The notes below the pieces were generated by a model. That model had not been told where the DNA came from, did not search any database, and saw only the letters and a program-made list of their open reading frames with translations. Shown piece after piece: positions 33,921 through 42,485 of a stretch of 64,000 nucleotides of DNA. Made by a program: the position numbers and the translations under genes. How positions within the stretch are numbered: the first letter of the stretch is position 1; each line of letters begins with the position of its first letter. This DNA is from Oscillospiraceae bacterium (GTDB taxonomy: Bacteria; Bacillota; Clostridia; Oscillospirales; CAG-272), in NCBI GenBank assembly GCA_015064355.1, contig SVSJ01000002.1:54327-118326 (forward strand), in the 5' to 3' direction.

Positions 33921-33950
33921 ATTGTATCACGCGAACATCTGTTCTGTCAT
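33921..33950 (-). promoter_or_regulatory. Phage operon promoter with LexA (SOS) box
   Basis: On the minus strand: ATGACA (33945-33950), 18 bases, TACAAT (33921-33926). The spacer holds CGAACATCTGTTCT (33932-33945) as read on the plus strand, with the core GAAC-N4-GTTC of the Gram-positive LexA box. LexA bound there would block RNA polymerase. Confidence 0.8.
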
Positions 33951-34013
33951 CTCGACTTTGTCCCGCAAAAATCCAACAGAAATAGCGGGCTCGTTCCGTT
34001 TTCGGGCAAAAAA

Positions 34014-34045
34014 TAAAAAAGCAGACCTTATAAAGTCTGCTTTTC
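34014..34045 (-). terminator. Terminator, originally probably of barnase/barstar
   Basis: AAAAAGCAGAC and GTCTGCTTTT arms. On the minus strand it ends transcription coming from the lipoprotein and barstar genes, just before the phage operon promoter. Confidence 0.85.
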
Positions 34046-34054
34046 GTTGTTATT

Positions 34055-34070
34055 CGCATTTATCTGATTA
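34055..34070. repeat. 16-bp direct repeat, left copy
   Basis: CGCATTTATCTGATTA, identical to 35807-35822. It lies between the lipoprotein gene and the terminator. Confidence 0.85.
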
Positions 34071-34118
34071 CCGTTTTCGTTACCATAATCAAGGGAAATT
34101 GGACGGTACATACTTATA

Positions 34119-35705
34119 TTAGTACTCACTCAGCCAGTCCGGAATTTCCTTATCGCCATATTTATCCATAATATATTGTTGCCATTCATCCTCCAAAGTC
34201 TCCCAGGTTTTACCGGTAACGTCAACGACCGTATCCGGAAACAGCATCAGGTCAATTATCGCATTTTCTCCAAAGTCCTTGATTAAATAGTAGGCAAAAG
34301 AATTCAGGAAGAGTCCGTCCCTGTAATAATCAATACTAAAATCATCGTTAAGCGCATAGCTCAAAACATCAAATGCTTCGAAATAGCTCTCAACTCCCGC
34401 TTGGTAGGTGTGTCCGGCGAAGGAGTTAAAAAGATCTGCCCATTTCGAATTCTGTGTAAATGTTTTTTCTGTAGCATAGATAGCATACCGGGAATATGCC
34501 CGGCCGATTTCGCAAAAGGCCGATGTTTGCCATGGTATCTCCGGATTTTGATTTATTAAGTGCGCAATATGATAGTAATATGCATGCATATATAAACTGA
34601 TTGTTGTAACATACGCCTCTTGCATAAAGATATAGCATGTATTGACATGACGCTTTGCAAATTTTGTCATGGCGCTGTATTCGGAAAGCCAATTAATGCT
34701 AATATTACCTGCTCTGTCCTCTAAACCAAAACGCTGGACTGCTTCAACAATTTCTGTATCAAGAATCTCCGCTGTTTGATAGATGGTTACATAATCACCG
34801 AAATAGTCTTCGAATATATCACTGTGATAATCCTTGTAACCGTGGTCTACAATGTGTGTGGCATAGGTTGTCTGAATGCAAAGGGGCAGATAAGGACCTC
34901 TATATGCATAGCCGCACACCTGGCGAGAAAACGAAACTCCGATTTTTTCGGAATATCCGAGAAGTAATCTCTCATACTCATCCAACTGAGTTTCAATCGG
35001 CTCCTTTATTGCATCCCACCAGTCAATATGTTCAAATAAACTCAGACTAAGTAATTTGGAATATCTAATGGTTTCCTTTTTCGCATAGCGTTCAGTAAAG
35101 GCTGGGTATAAAAGGTTGAGCGCCTGGGGATTCTCACAGAAAAACGCATCCCTCGCAGAGTTTTCTGCAACCTCTAAAACCTCCGTTTCCCACCCAAGAT
35201 GCAAGGCAATAGCGTTGGCCATAGCATAGACATATCCATAATCAGTATAGTCTCCCCAAAGTGCTTGTAAGGTAACAAGCACCTGCTGCCAAGTTTCTGT
35301 GGACGAAAGTGCAATATATGCGTTGTTTTTTCCACTCTCACTGAAGTTGTCATCGAAATTTAAGGCGACATAGTTTAATTCCCGTACTGTCACACCACTA
35401 TCCTGAAGAAAATGCAGGAGCGTGCGCTGTGCGTTGATGAAAGAATCCGCCTGAGACTTATCCGTTGTCATGCAGGTAAAGAAGCCATCAGCCGTGGATA
35501 CGCTCAAAATTTCTGTTTTCTCATTTTCATTCGTAAAAGAGGGAAAAAAGCAAACTTTTTCCCTCTGCTTGTATTCATACTGTTCCAAAACCGGAGTTAC
35601 TGCGATGGGAGAGGTTTTATCCATTGGGGTTGTACAGCCTACCATAGCTAGTAACACAAATAGACCTATACAAATTAAACTCTTTGCGACTGGTCGATTT
35701 CGCAT
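34119..35705 (-). CDS. Lipoprotein of unknown function
   Basis: 528 aa. The signal peptide ends in a lipobox (LAMVGCTT), so the protein is probably anchored on the outer face of the membrane. The remainder is rich in Tyr, Phe and acidic residues and reads as mostly helical; no catalytic motif such as HEXXH is present, although YYYHIAHLI and the long helical core recall inactive zincin-like folds. The ATG follows GGAGGAG. Base composition is more AT-rich than its neighbours. The gene, with about 150 bases of flank, is bounded by a 16-bp direct repeat, so it looks like a later insertion. Confidence 0.65.
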   Translation of the reverse strand: MRNRPVAKSLICIGLFVLLAMVGCTTPMDKTSPIAVTPVLEQYEYKQREKVCFFPSFTNENEKTEILSVSTADGFFTCMTTDKSQADSFINAQRTLLHFLQDSGVTVRELNYVALNFDDNFSESGKNNAYIALSSTETWQQVLVTLQALWGDYTDYGYVYAMANAIALHLGWETEVLEVAENSARDAFFCENPQALNLLYPAFTERYAKKETIRYSKLLSLSLFEHIDWWDAIKEPIETQLDEYERLLLGYSEKIGVSFSRQVCGYAYRGPYLPLCIQTTYATHIVDHGYKDYHSDIFEDYFGDYVTIYQTAEILDTEIVEAVQRFGLEDRAGNISINWLSEYSAMTKFAKRHVNTCYIFMQEAYVTTISLYMHAYYYHIAHLINQNPEIPWQTSAFCEIGRAYSRYAIYATEKTFTQNSKWADLFNSFAGHTYQAGVESYFEAFDVLSYALNDDFSIDYYRDGLFLNSFAYYLIKDFGENAIIDLMLFPDTVVDVTGKTWETLEDEWQQYIMDKYGDKEIPDWLSEY

Positions 35706-35806
35706 TATTTCTCCTCCTTCAAAAGCTGGTATATTTACGGAACTGTATTTGGAATACCATTGGACAAATTTCCATAGTCCGGAAACACAATATCGAATTA
35801 AGGTAA

Positions 35807-35822
35807 CGCATTTATCTGATTA
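35807..35822. repeat. 16-bp direct repeat, right copy (3' end of barstar)
   Basis: Same 16 bases as 34055-34070. Here it contains the last barstar codons and its stop (read on the minus strand as ..ATCAGATAA..). Confidence 0.85.
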
Positions 35823-36075
35823 TTACCTTAAAGGTTTTGGATTCAGCCTCTGTGTCGCGGAGCATTTCGCAAAGTGCATCTGCATAGCTACCCAAATTTT
35901 CCTTGAGCTCGTCGATACCGCACAGCTCCAGCACAATATCACTATGTGCGAGCATATCGTGGAGTGCATCAAGATTTCTTCCGAAATACACCGGTAAGTC
36001 CAGCCCGTCCTCAATTTTCGCAAAAAGCTCCTCGCGGCTTGATACACCCTTCAAATCTATAAGCTTATAATTCAT
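35812..36075 (-). CDS. Barstar-family ribonuclease inhibitor
   Basis: 87 aa, the size of barstar. LKGVSSREELFAKIEDGLDLP and YFGRNLDALHDML match the family, with the acidic helix that plugs the barnase active site. It starts two bases after the barnase stop with GAGG before the ATG, so the pair is translated together. It would protect the cytoplasm from the neighbouring RNase before export. Confidence 0.9.
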   Translation of the reverse strand: MNYKLIDLKGVSSREELFAKIEDGLDLPVYFGRNLDALHDMLAHSDIVLELCGIDELKENLGSYADALCEMLRDTEAESKTFKVIIR

Positions 36076-36077
36076 AT

Positions 36078-36614
36078 TTATTCCTCTCCGTACAAGAGCT
36101 CAAATGTCACGTAGTGGTCGCTTGTGTAATATACAAGTCCGTCATTTGAGTAAACTATGCGCTTTGCCCCTCTCGAGGACTCGCCCAAAGTATCAATGTC
36201 GCACTCGTAGTACACACGTCCCGACTTCTTCGGAAGCTTTCCTTCGTAATTACCGAATCTTGATCCGCCGATACACTTGCCGGGAGCATATTTTTCAACG
36301 GAGCCACCGTTCCAGCCCAGCTCCTCAGCCGCTTCCTTGGTAATGTAATTTGACGGAAGCTTTCCGTACAGGTGGATATAGAGTGCCACGTTTTCCCGGT
36401 CGTCATAGCTGCCGTTTTCGTTGAGTATCTTTGAAATATCCCCATCGGAATCTGACGTTCCACTCGTGTCAGTTTCTGTAAGGTAATCAAGTGCGGCATC
36501 AAGTACGTCGTCAACTATCTTTTCAGCTTGCCAAGCGGTGCAGGAGGTAAATCCTACAAGGGCAACCGAAACCAAAAGAATCGTCGCAAGTATCAGCGAT
36601 AACAGTTTTTTCAT
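36078..36614 (-). CDS. Barnase-family ribonuclease with export signal
   Basis: 178 aa. A signal peptide (KKLLSLILATILLVSVAL) ends at FTSC, a lipobox-like site, so the enzyme is exported and may be lipid-anchored. A short acidic linker is followed by the barnase domain: KLPSNYITKEAAEELGW, and the catalytic Glu in YYECDI, Arg in KRIVYS and His in SDHYVTF. All three catalytic residues are present. It cleaves RNA, usually after G. The operon partner is barstar. Two tandem palindromes precede it. Confidence 0.9.
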   Translation of the reverse strand: MKKLLSLILATILLVSVALVGFTSCTAWQAEKIVDDVLDAALDYLTETDTSGTSDSDGDISKILNENGSYDDRENVALYIHLYGKLPSNYITKEAAEELGWNGGSVEKYAPGKCIGGSRFGNYEGKLPKKSGRVYYECDIDTLGESSRGAKRIVYSNDGLVYYTSDHYVTFELLYGEE

Positions 36615-36642
36615 AAGCTTGTCACCTCAATAATGGTTGTCT

Positions 36643-36671
36643 GTTGATATATCAACAGTTGATAAATCAAC
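36643..36671 (-). promoter_or_regulatory. Two tandem 14-bp palindromes before barnase (candidate operator)
   Basis: GTTGATATATCAAC (36643-36656, perfect) and GTTGATAAATCAAC (36658-36671, one mismatch), 15 bases apart centre to centre. The second overlaps the ppiC stop codon. No clear promoter was identified with them. Confidence 0.5.
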
Positions 36672-38034
36672 CATTGATCTTTTCCAGTACGTCCTCGTTG
36701 TATTCAATGGATTTTACGTAATCCGCCACAAGCTTGTCATACCCCTTCTGTGCAAGGGCAGAGTTGACCATGGTCTTCCATGCGGGCATAGTTCCCTCGC
36801 CTACGTAATAAACCAGATGCCAGCCTGTGCCGGATGTGATCAGCTCGCAGTCGCCGGGCTTTCTCGCACCGTCAAAGAGCCAATTGTCAACCTCGGCCAC
36901 AACTGTTCCGGGAATTACGTTTGAAAGAAGTCCGCCGTTTGACGCAGTTGAGGCATCATCACTCTGCTGCTTTGCCACAGAAGCAATGAAATCCTCTGTA
37001 AATCCGGCCTTTTCCCATTCGGAGTACAGAAGCTCTGCTTTTTGCTTGTTAGAGCTGTCCTCTGATGATAAGTACACATTACGGATAGTTCTTGTGGCTG
37101 CCTCGTTTCTGTAAGGCTCCTTTACCAGCATGAATACGGTGAATCCGTTTTCTGCCGTTTCAACGTAAGTGTCGCCTGCTTTGGCACCAAATGCCCAGTC
37201 ACCTGACAGGTAAAAATCGTTCTTTGTTGCCCCTCTGTAGTAGCAAGACGCAATAACCTCGTCTATTTCCGCCTCTGTCAGATTCTCCGCAGCCTCAAGA
37301 TAAGCCTTTACATAAGCCTTGTACTCTGCCACGGTTTTTGCAGTTGCAATAGTTTCCATAGCAGTGCGGATCTTTTCTTCCTCTCCCACCTTGTTGTTCA
37401 CGGTAAAGGCGTAAACGTCAACTACTGCAAAATCCGCATAGTTTTCGTTATAGTGCGCCTCGATCTCCTCATCGGAGTAAACCAGGGAGCTTTCGTATAT
37501 CAGGCTGTACTTTTCCGCAAGGATCTCAAGCTCAAGACAAGCACGCAGATCTTCTTCTCTCATGGGATTTCCCACAACGAGATATATATATCTGTCAAAT
37601 TCATATCCCTTGGAGGTTGCTGTCTTTTTAACCTCGTTAACGTAAGCGTCAACATTGGCAAGGTCTCCCTCGTCCAGTTCCACACCGTTGTCGTGAGCAG
37701 TCTGGCAAAGAGCAAGGATCTCGGTAACGTGACCCTTGGTGATCTCAATAAAGTAAGTGAACCAGGTACCGATACCCGTTCTGAGAAGTGGGCATTCCTG
37801 CTCTTTCAGGGAAACCTGGGGGTCGATACCCAACATTTCAAAGTAAGAGGAGTGGTTGCCGTACTGCATCATAAAGAAATATGACATCATAGGAGCTGTG
37901 ACCGTGAAATCCTCGGTCTTGCACACGATGGAATCGTAAAACACAGCCTCTTCGGACTTGCAGGATGAGAAAACCACGCAAACAGCGGAAAGCAATATCA
38001 CCGCTGCAAGAATGAGTGAAATCTGTTTTTTCAT
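36667..38034 (-). CDS. PpiC-type peptidyl-prolyl isomerase (foldase) lipoprotein
   Basis: 455 aa. Signal peptide with a lipobox-like VVFSSC, a long SurA/PrsA-type helical region, and a PPIC domain near the C-terminus with GGLLSNVIPGT and the family end GTGWHLVYYVG. It would assist folding of exported proteins at the membrane surface. The ATG at 38034 lies one base after the thioesterase stop, with GAGG about ten bases upstream; the longer start has no support. Cotranscription with the thioesterase is likely. Confidence 0.82.
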   Translation of the reverse strand: MKKQISLILAAVILLSAVCVVFSSCKSEEAVFYDSIVCKTEDFTVTAPMMSYFFMMQYGNHSSYFEMLGIDPQVSLKEQECPLLRTGIGTWFTYFIEITKGHVTEILALCQTAHDNGVELDEGDLANVDAYVNEVKKTATSKGYEFDRYIYLVVGNPMREEDLRACLELEILAEKYSLIYESSLVYSDEEIEAHYNENYADFAVVDVYAFTVNNKVGEEEKIRTAMETIATAKTVAEYKAYVKAYLEAAENLTEAEIDEVIASCYYRGATKNDFYLSGDWAFGAKAGDTYVETAENGFTVFMLVKEPYRNEAATRTIRNVYLSSEDSSNKQKAELLYSEWEKAGFTEDFIASVAKQQSDDASTASNGGLLSNVIPGTVVAEVDNWLFDGARKPGDCELITSGTGWHLVYYVGEGTMPAWKTMVNSALAQKGYDKLVADYVKSIEYNEDVLEKING

Positions 38035-38035
38035 A

Positions 38036-38758
38036 TTAAATCGCCTCAATAATAATTTCTGCTTCAACGTTCACCTGGCCGTTTTCACGAACAGTGCGAA
38101 CATAATAAACGCCGTCGCTTATGCCGGAGTAGATCTTCAGAGTCTCCCCGAGAGGTGCCTCCGACACATAGGATATACCAAGGGAGATAACCCTCTGCCC
38201 GCGCATATCAGCACCTATGTAGCTGCAAAGGAGGTCCGGATAGCGGGTATTGTTCATATGCCCGTTCATGTCAATGTCAGCGTATTCGACAATCCTCTCG
38301 CCCACCAGCTTCATTGTTACATCGTCCGGTATCTTGAATCTTGCAGGAACGTCCAGTTCGATCATATCGTCAGTACGATAGGCGAAATCGAACTCACTGG
38401 CGCGATGCAGTCTCTTGTCCTGCACACCGCAAAGTGCCCAAACAGATACAGCCTCAGCCACGATCATGCCGTCGCGGATGATACGGTAGCAGCGTGGGAA
38501 CTGCACGCCACGGGACTCGCAAGCCCAGGACTGCACCTCAACCTTGTCGTGCACGTGGATAGGCGCATAAGAGCTCATTCTCATACGGCTTAAAATAAAA
38601 GCATATCCACGCTCGAACAGCTCGTTGTAGGAAGGACCGTCCTCCTCCATTGCGCTGTTTGCCGCCTCCTGCATGTATCTGAATATATTAGACGCCGACA
38701 CGACGTCATTGCAGTCAACGTCATTTGCAATGATTCGGTACTCACCGCTCCATTTCAT
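38036..38758 (-). CDS. Acyl-ACP thioesterase
   Basis: 240 aa with two hot-dog halves. YRIIANDVDCNDVVSASNIFRYMQ-type opening, then the second-half motif YADIDMNGHMNNTRYPDLL carrying the Asp/Asn/His catalytic set of FatA/FatB-type enzymes. It releases fatty acids from acyl carrier protein and so sets chain length. The ATG at 38758 has GCGAGG six bases upstream; the earlier TTG is unsupported. It overlaps no gene upstream, being separated from fba by a terminator. Confidence 0.85.
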   Translation of the reverse strand: MKWSGEYRIIANDVDCNDVVSASNIFRYMQEAANSAMEEDGPSYNELFERGYAFILSRMRMSSYAPIHVHDKVEVQSWACESRGVQFPRCYRIIRDGMIVAEAVSVWALCGVQDKRLHRASEFDFAYRTDDMIELDVPARFKIPDDVTMKLVGERIVEYADIDMNGHMNNTRYPDLLCSYIGADMRGQRVISLGISYVSEAPLGETLKIYSGISDGVYYVRTVRENGQVNVEAEIIIEAI

Positions 38759-38782
38759 AGAAAACCTCGCAAAACATAAATT

Positions 38783-38820
38783 AACAAAAGGAGACAGCAA
38801 ACTTGTGTGTCTGCTGTCCC
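38783..38820 (-). terminator. Terminator of fba
   Basis: On the minus strand GGGACAGCA pairs with TGCTGTCTCC, followed by TTTTGTTAATTT. Confidence 0.8.
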
Positions 38821-38836
38821 ACGAAAAAAGCTAAAA

Positions 38837-39796
38837 TTAAAGAGTATTAGCGGAACCGAGAACGTTCTGGATCTTATGAGCAACCATCTTCTTAACCTCT
38901 GCGCGAGCAACGGTAAGATAAGTTCTGGGGTCGAATACCTCGGGCTGTGCTGCGAGAACACGGCGGATACCTGCTGTCATTGCAAGACGGATGTCAGAGT
39001 CGATGTTGATCTTGCAAACTGCGAGAGTTGCAGCGCGGCGGAGCTGTTCTTCGGGAATACCAACTGCGTCGGGGAGTCTGCCGCCGATTTCGTTGATTTC
39101 CTTAACGTGTTCCTGAGAAACAGAGGAAGCACCGTGGAGAACGATGGGGAATCCGGGGATCTTTTCCATGATCTCTTCAAGAATGTCGAAGCGGAGCGGC
39201 GGGGGAACGAGAATGCCGTCTGCGTTTCTTGTGCACTGTGCAGGTGTGAACTTGTATGCACCATGGCTTGTACCAATGGAAATAGCAAGGGAGTCAACGC
39301 CTGTGCGTGCTACGAATTCTTCAACCTCGGAGGGCTTTGTGTAAGAGGAATGTTCAGCAACAACGTCATCTTCAACGCCTGCGAGAACGCCAAGCTCACC
39401 TTCAACAACAACGCCGCGCTCGTGAGCGTATTCAACTACCTTTTTGGTAACAGCGATATTGTCTTCGAAGTTGTGGTGAGAACCGTCGATCATAACGGAA
39501 GTGAAGCCGCCATCGATACAAGCCTTGCAGATCTCGAAATCTGCGCCGTGGTCAAGGTGGAGAGCGAGGTCAACGCCGGAATCCTTGATAGCAGCGTTTG
39601 CGAGAGCCATCAGATATTCCTGCTTAGCGTACTTTCTTGCGCCAGCGGATACCTGAAGGATAACGGGAGAGTTAAGCTCTCCTGCAGCTTCAGTAATAGC
39701 CTGAACGATTTCCATGTTATTGATGTTGAACGCACCGATAGCATAGCCACCTTCATAAGCCTTTTTGAACATTTCTTTTGTGTTAACAAGTGCCAT
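38837..39796 (-). CDS. fba: Class II fructose-1,6-bisphosphate aldolase
   Basis: 319 aa. Zinc and substrate motifs of class II aldolases are present: LHLDHGAD (about 79-86), IDGSHHNFEDN, SIGTSHGAYK and VLHGASS. It splits fructose 1,6-bisphosphate into the two triose phosphates in glycolysis. It uses a biased codon set, a strong promoter and its own terminator, as expected for an abundant single-gene transcript. The TIM-barrel fold is complete and no residue is missing. Confidence 0.96.
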   Translation of the reverse strand: MALVNTKEMFKKAYEGGYAIGAFNINNMEIVQAITEAAGELNSPVILQVSAGARKYAKQEYLMALANAAIKDSGVDLALHLDHGADFEICKACIDGGFTSVMIDGSHHNFEDNIAVTKKVVEYAHERGVVVEGELGVLAGVEDDVVAEHSSYTKPSEVEEFVARTGVDSLAISIGTSHGAYKFTPAQCTRNADGILVPPPLRFDILEEIMEKIPGFPIVLHGASSVSQEHVKEINEIGGRLPDAVGIPEEQLRRAATLAVCKINIDSDIRLAMTAGIRRVLAAQPEVFDPRTYLTVARAEVKKMVAHKIQNVLGSANTL

Positions 39797-39849
39797 GGTT
39801 TTACTCCAATCTATGATTTTGAAAATATTATTATTTTACTAACCATATT

Positions 39850-39878
39850 ATTGTAACTCAATACGGCAAAAAAATCAA
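39850..39878 (-). promoter_or_regulatory. Promoter of fba
   Basis: TTGATT (39873-39878), 17 bases, TACAAT (39850-39855) on the minus strand. Confidence 0.7.
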
Positions 39879-40029
39879 TATAAAACGGGAAAAAGACTGA
39901 AAATTTTTTATTTCACCCTATGCGCTTGCGCTGATTTCTCCCCCATTAAGTGCCTGGATTCATCCGAGATTCTCCACGCGAACTCGACGAGTTGCTTTGC
40001 AACCTCGGCAAGAGTGTGTCAACACTCAC

Positions 40030-40464
40030 ACCTCTTAGGTGCCTGCACATAGCCCGGGTGGGATATCTCGTTTTGTGCGAACATAGTGAATCCCACCACC
40101 GAGGACTCTGTCCTCGTTTCGTTCGATTTTCACACTACGCGTGGGGCGCCCCAGGAGGTTCGTGCCACCCCCTGGGGAAACCCGGCACCAAAGAGAAGAG
40201 GAACACTTGCGTGTTCTGATTCTCTCCTCTTTGGAATCTCCTCTCTTGACACCACGCGCACAGCAGATTCATTAGGATGCTTTCCGTGGCTTCACCAATT
40301 TAGTGGAGTAAAACCGTTAGTTGGATTTCAAATTAACATGGTTAATTAACCTTATAGTTTAGTTTTTCTACATTCAGAAAAGCTAATTTCCAAACAACCG
40401 TAGGGACTGGCGTCCTCGAGGTTGGGATTCTCTTTGTTCGCGCTGTCTATATATCCCACCCAAC
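40030..40464. repeat. Composite palindromic repeat (locus 2)
   Basis: Order: GTGCCTGCACATAGCCCGG, R2 hairpins (40054-40150), CACTACGCGTGGGGCGC, R3 palindrome (40189-40251), CTTGACACCACGCGC, R1 (40262-40341). A further R2 fragment is inverted at 40423-40464. R2 and R3 are close matches to locus 1 some 36 kb away; R1 is more diverged. Between 39900 and 40030 and between 40345 and 40420 nothing coding was seen. Confidence 0.8.
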
Positions 40465-40520
40465 CACACGCGTGGCAAAAAATAAACCGCAAAAACCACA
40501 AGCAAAACGCACAAAAACAA

Positions 40521-40549
40521 TTGCAATTTATATTTATTTATGTTATAAT
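40521..40549 (+). promoter_or_regulatory. Promoter of fucI
   Basis: TTGCAA (40521-40526), 17 bases, TATAAT (40544-40549). Confidence 0.8.
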
Positions 40550-40610
40550 TGCCTTGTAGATATCCCTATTTAAGTTATCAATAAAAATTTATATTTTAAA
40601 GAGGTGCAAT

Positions 40611-42440
40611 ATGGCAACAAAAAGATACGTTGGCGATTATCCCGTAATTGGTATCCGCCCCATCGTTGACGGCCGTCGTGGCCCCCAGATGATGCGTGAA
40701 TCCCTTGAGCCCCTGGTATGGGCAATGGCTGAATCCGCAAAGAAGCTCTTTGAAGAAAACCTTTTCTACTCCAACGGTGATCCCGTACGTGTAGTTATGG
40801 CTGACACTTGTATCGGCCGCGTACCCGAAGCAGCAGCTTGCGCAGACAAGTTCAAGAAGGAAGGCGTTTCCATTACCCTTTCCGTAACTCCCTGCTGGTG
40901 CTACGGCTCCGAAACAATGGATATGGACCCCCACACAATCAAGGGCGTTTGGGGCTTCAACGGTACTGAAAGACCCGGCGCTGTTTACCTTGCAGCAGTT
41001 CTTGCAGGTCACGCTCAGAAGGGTCTTCCCGCATTCGGCATCTACGGCCACGAAGTACAGGACAGAGACCAGGTAACTGAAATGCCTGACGACGTTCGCG
41101 AAAAGCTCCTCCGCTTCGGTCGTGCTGCTGTTGCAGTTGCTACAATGCGCGGCAAGTCCTATCTCCAGATCGGTTCCCAGTGCATGGGTATCGCCGGCTC
41201 CATTATGGACCAGGATATGATGGAAAAATACTTCGGTATGCGTGTTGAATCCGTTGACGAAGTTGAGATCCTCCGCCGTATGGAAGAAGGCATCTACTGC
41301 GAAGAAGACTACCAGAAGGCACTTGCTTGGACAAAGGAACACTGCAAGGAAGGTCGCGACGACAACCCCGAAGAAGTTGACTTCCTCGGCGAAAAGGTTC
41401 GCATCAAGTTCACTCCCGAAGAAAAGGAAAAGCAGTGGGAGTTCACCGTTAAGATGTACTGCATCATCAAAGACCTTATGGCAGGCAACCCCAAGCTCTC
41501 CGACAAGTTCGAAGAAGAAAAGGTTGGTCACAACGCTATCGCAGGTGGCTTCCAGGGTCAGAGACAGTGGACAGACCATTGGCCCAACTGTGACTATCCC
41601 GAAGCTCTCCTCTCCTCTACATTCGACTACGAAGGCGCTCGTGAACCCTACACACTTGCTACAGAGAACGATATTCTCAACGGTATGGGTATGCTGATGA
41701 TGCGTCTCCTTACTCACCGCGCACAGATCTTCGCTGACGTTCGTACATACTGGTCCGGCGAAGCTACAGAAAGAGTTACAGGCTACAAGCTTGAAGGTAA
41801 GGCGGCTGAATCCAACGGTATCATCCACCTGCTCAACTCCGGTGCTGCTTGTCTCGATGCTTCCGGCGTTTGCACAGACGAAAACGGCAACGCTATCATG
41901 AAGAAGTGGTGGGAAGTAACCGACGAAGATATCAAGAAGATGACTGAAGCTACCGTATGGTGCGAAGCCGGCCAGGATAACTTCCGTGGCGGCGGATTCT
42001 CCAGCCACTTCAACACATTCGCTGAAATGCCCTGCACAATGATCCGTCTGAATCTTGTTCGTGGTCTCGGTCCGGTTCTCCAGATCGCTGAAGGTTGGAC
42101 TGTAAACCTTCCCGAAGAAGTTAACGACACACTTATGGAAAGAACCAACCCCACATGGCCTTGCACATGGTTCGCTCCTCGCTGCGACGGTAAGGAAGGC
42201 TCTCCCTTCAAGACCGCTTACGAAGTAATGATGAACTGGGGCGCAAACCACGGCGCTATCTCCTACGGCCACATCGGTGCAGACCTTATCACAATGTGCT
42301 CTATGCTCCGTATCCCCGTATGTATGCACAACGTTCCTGAAGATGACATCTACCGTCCCGCTTGCTGGAATGCATTTGGTATGGATAAGGAAGGTCAGGA
42401 CTACAGAGCTTGCGCAACCTACGGTCCTATGTACAAGTAA
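40611..42440 (+). CDS. fucI: L-fucose isomerase
   Basis: 609 aa, the full FucI length. It starts PVIGIRPIVDGRRGPQMMRESLE and contains SVTPCWCYGSETMDMDP, the YGHEVQDRDQVTEMP segment and the C-terminal HGAISYGHIGADLITMCSMLRIPV, all typical of L-fucose isomerase, which converts L-fucose to L-fuculose with Mn(II). AAAGAGGTG precedes the ATG. It is a single-gene transcript with strong codon bias; fucK and fucA (kinase and aldolase) are not nearby. D-arabinose is a possible alternative substrate. Mucin or plant fucose use in the gut is an inference. Confidence 0.93.
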   Translation: MATKRYVGDYPVIGIRPIVDGRRGPQMMRESLEPLVWAMAESAKKLFEENLFYSNGDPVRVVMADTCIGRVPEAAACADKFKKEGVSITLSVTPCWCYGSETMDMDPHTIKGVWGFNGTERPGAVYLAAVLAGHAQKGLPAFGIYGHEVQDRDQVTEMPDDVREKLLRFGRAAVAVATMRGKSYLQIGSQCMGIAGSIMDQDMMEKYFGMRVESVDEVEILRRMEEGIYCEEDYQKALAWTKEHCKEGRDDNPEEVDFLGEKVRIKFTPEEKEKQWEFTVKMYCIIKDLMAGNPKLSDKFEEEKVGHNAIAGGFQGQRQWTDHWPNCDYPEALLSSTFDYEGAREPYTLATENDILNGMGMLMMRLLTHRAQIFADVRTYWSGEATERVTGYKLEGKAAESNGIIHLLNSGAACLDASGVCTDENGNAIMKKWWEVTDEDIKKMTEATVWCEAGQDNFRGGGFSSHFNTFAEMPCTMIRLNLVRGLGPVLQIAEGWTVNLPEEVNDTLMERTNPTWPCTWFAPRCDGKEGSPFKTAYEVMMNWGANHGAISYGHIGADLITMCSMLRIPVCMHNVPEDDIYRPACWNAFGMDKEGQDYRACATYGPMYK

Positions 42441-42454
42441 TTCCAAACAAAACG

Positions 42455-42485
42455 AAAAGCACGGCGAAAAACCGTGCTTTTTTTG
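42455..42485. terminator. Bidirectional terminator between fucI and the HAD gene
   Basis: AAAAGCACGG and CCGTGCTTTTTTT arms around a short A-rich loop. Confidence 0.85.

Larger units (their letters stand above)
23304..33950 (-). mobile_element. Phage-derived structural operon, SOS-controlled, incomplete
   Basis: Fifteen genes on one strand, most overlapping or a few bases apart, run from small terminase to tail fibres in the order of Gram-positive siphoviruses. No integrase, repressor, replication protein, protease, tape measure, holin or endolysin is found in or beside it. All frames are intact and each has a ribosome site. No attachment repeats were recognised at its ends. It could be a decayed prophage, a satellite that borrows functions, or a domesticated particle. 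Confidence 0.8.

Noticed and set aside
34119..35705. Zinc-peptidase assignment for the inserted lipoprotein
   Set aside because: No HEXXH or similar metal motif is present.
40596..42446. 616-codon open frame antisense to fucI
   Set aside because: It is a by-product of the strong codon bias of fucI; it has no recognisable domain and no ribosome site.
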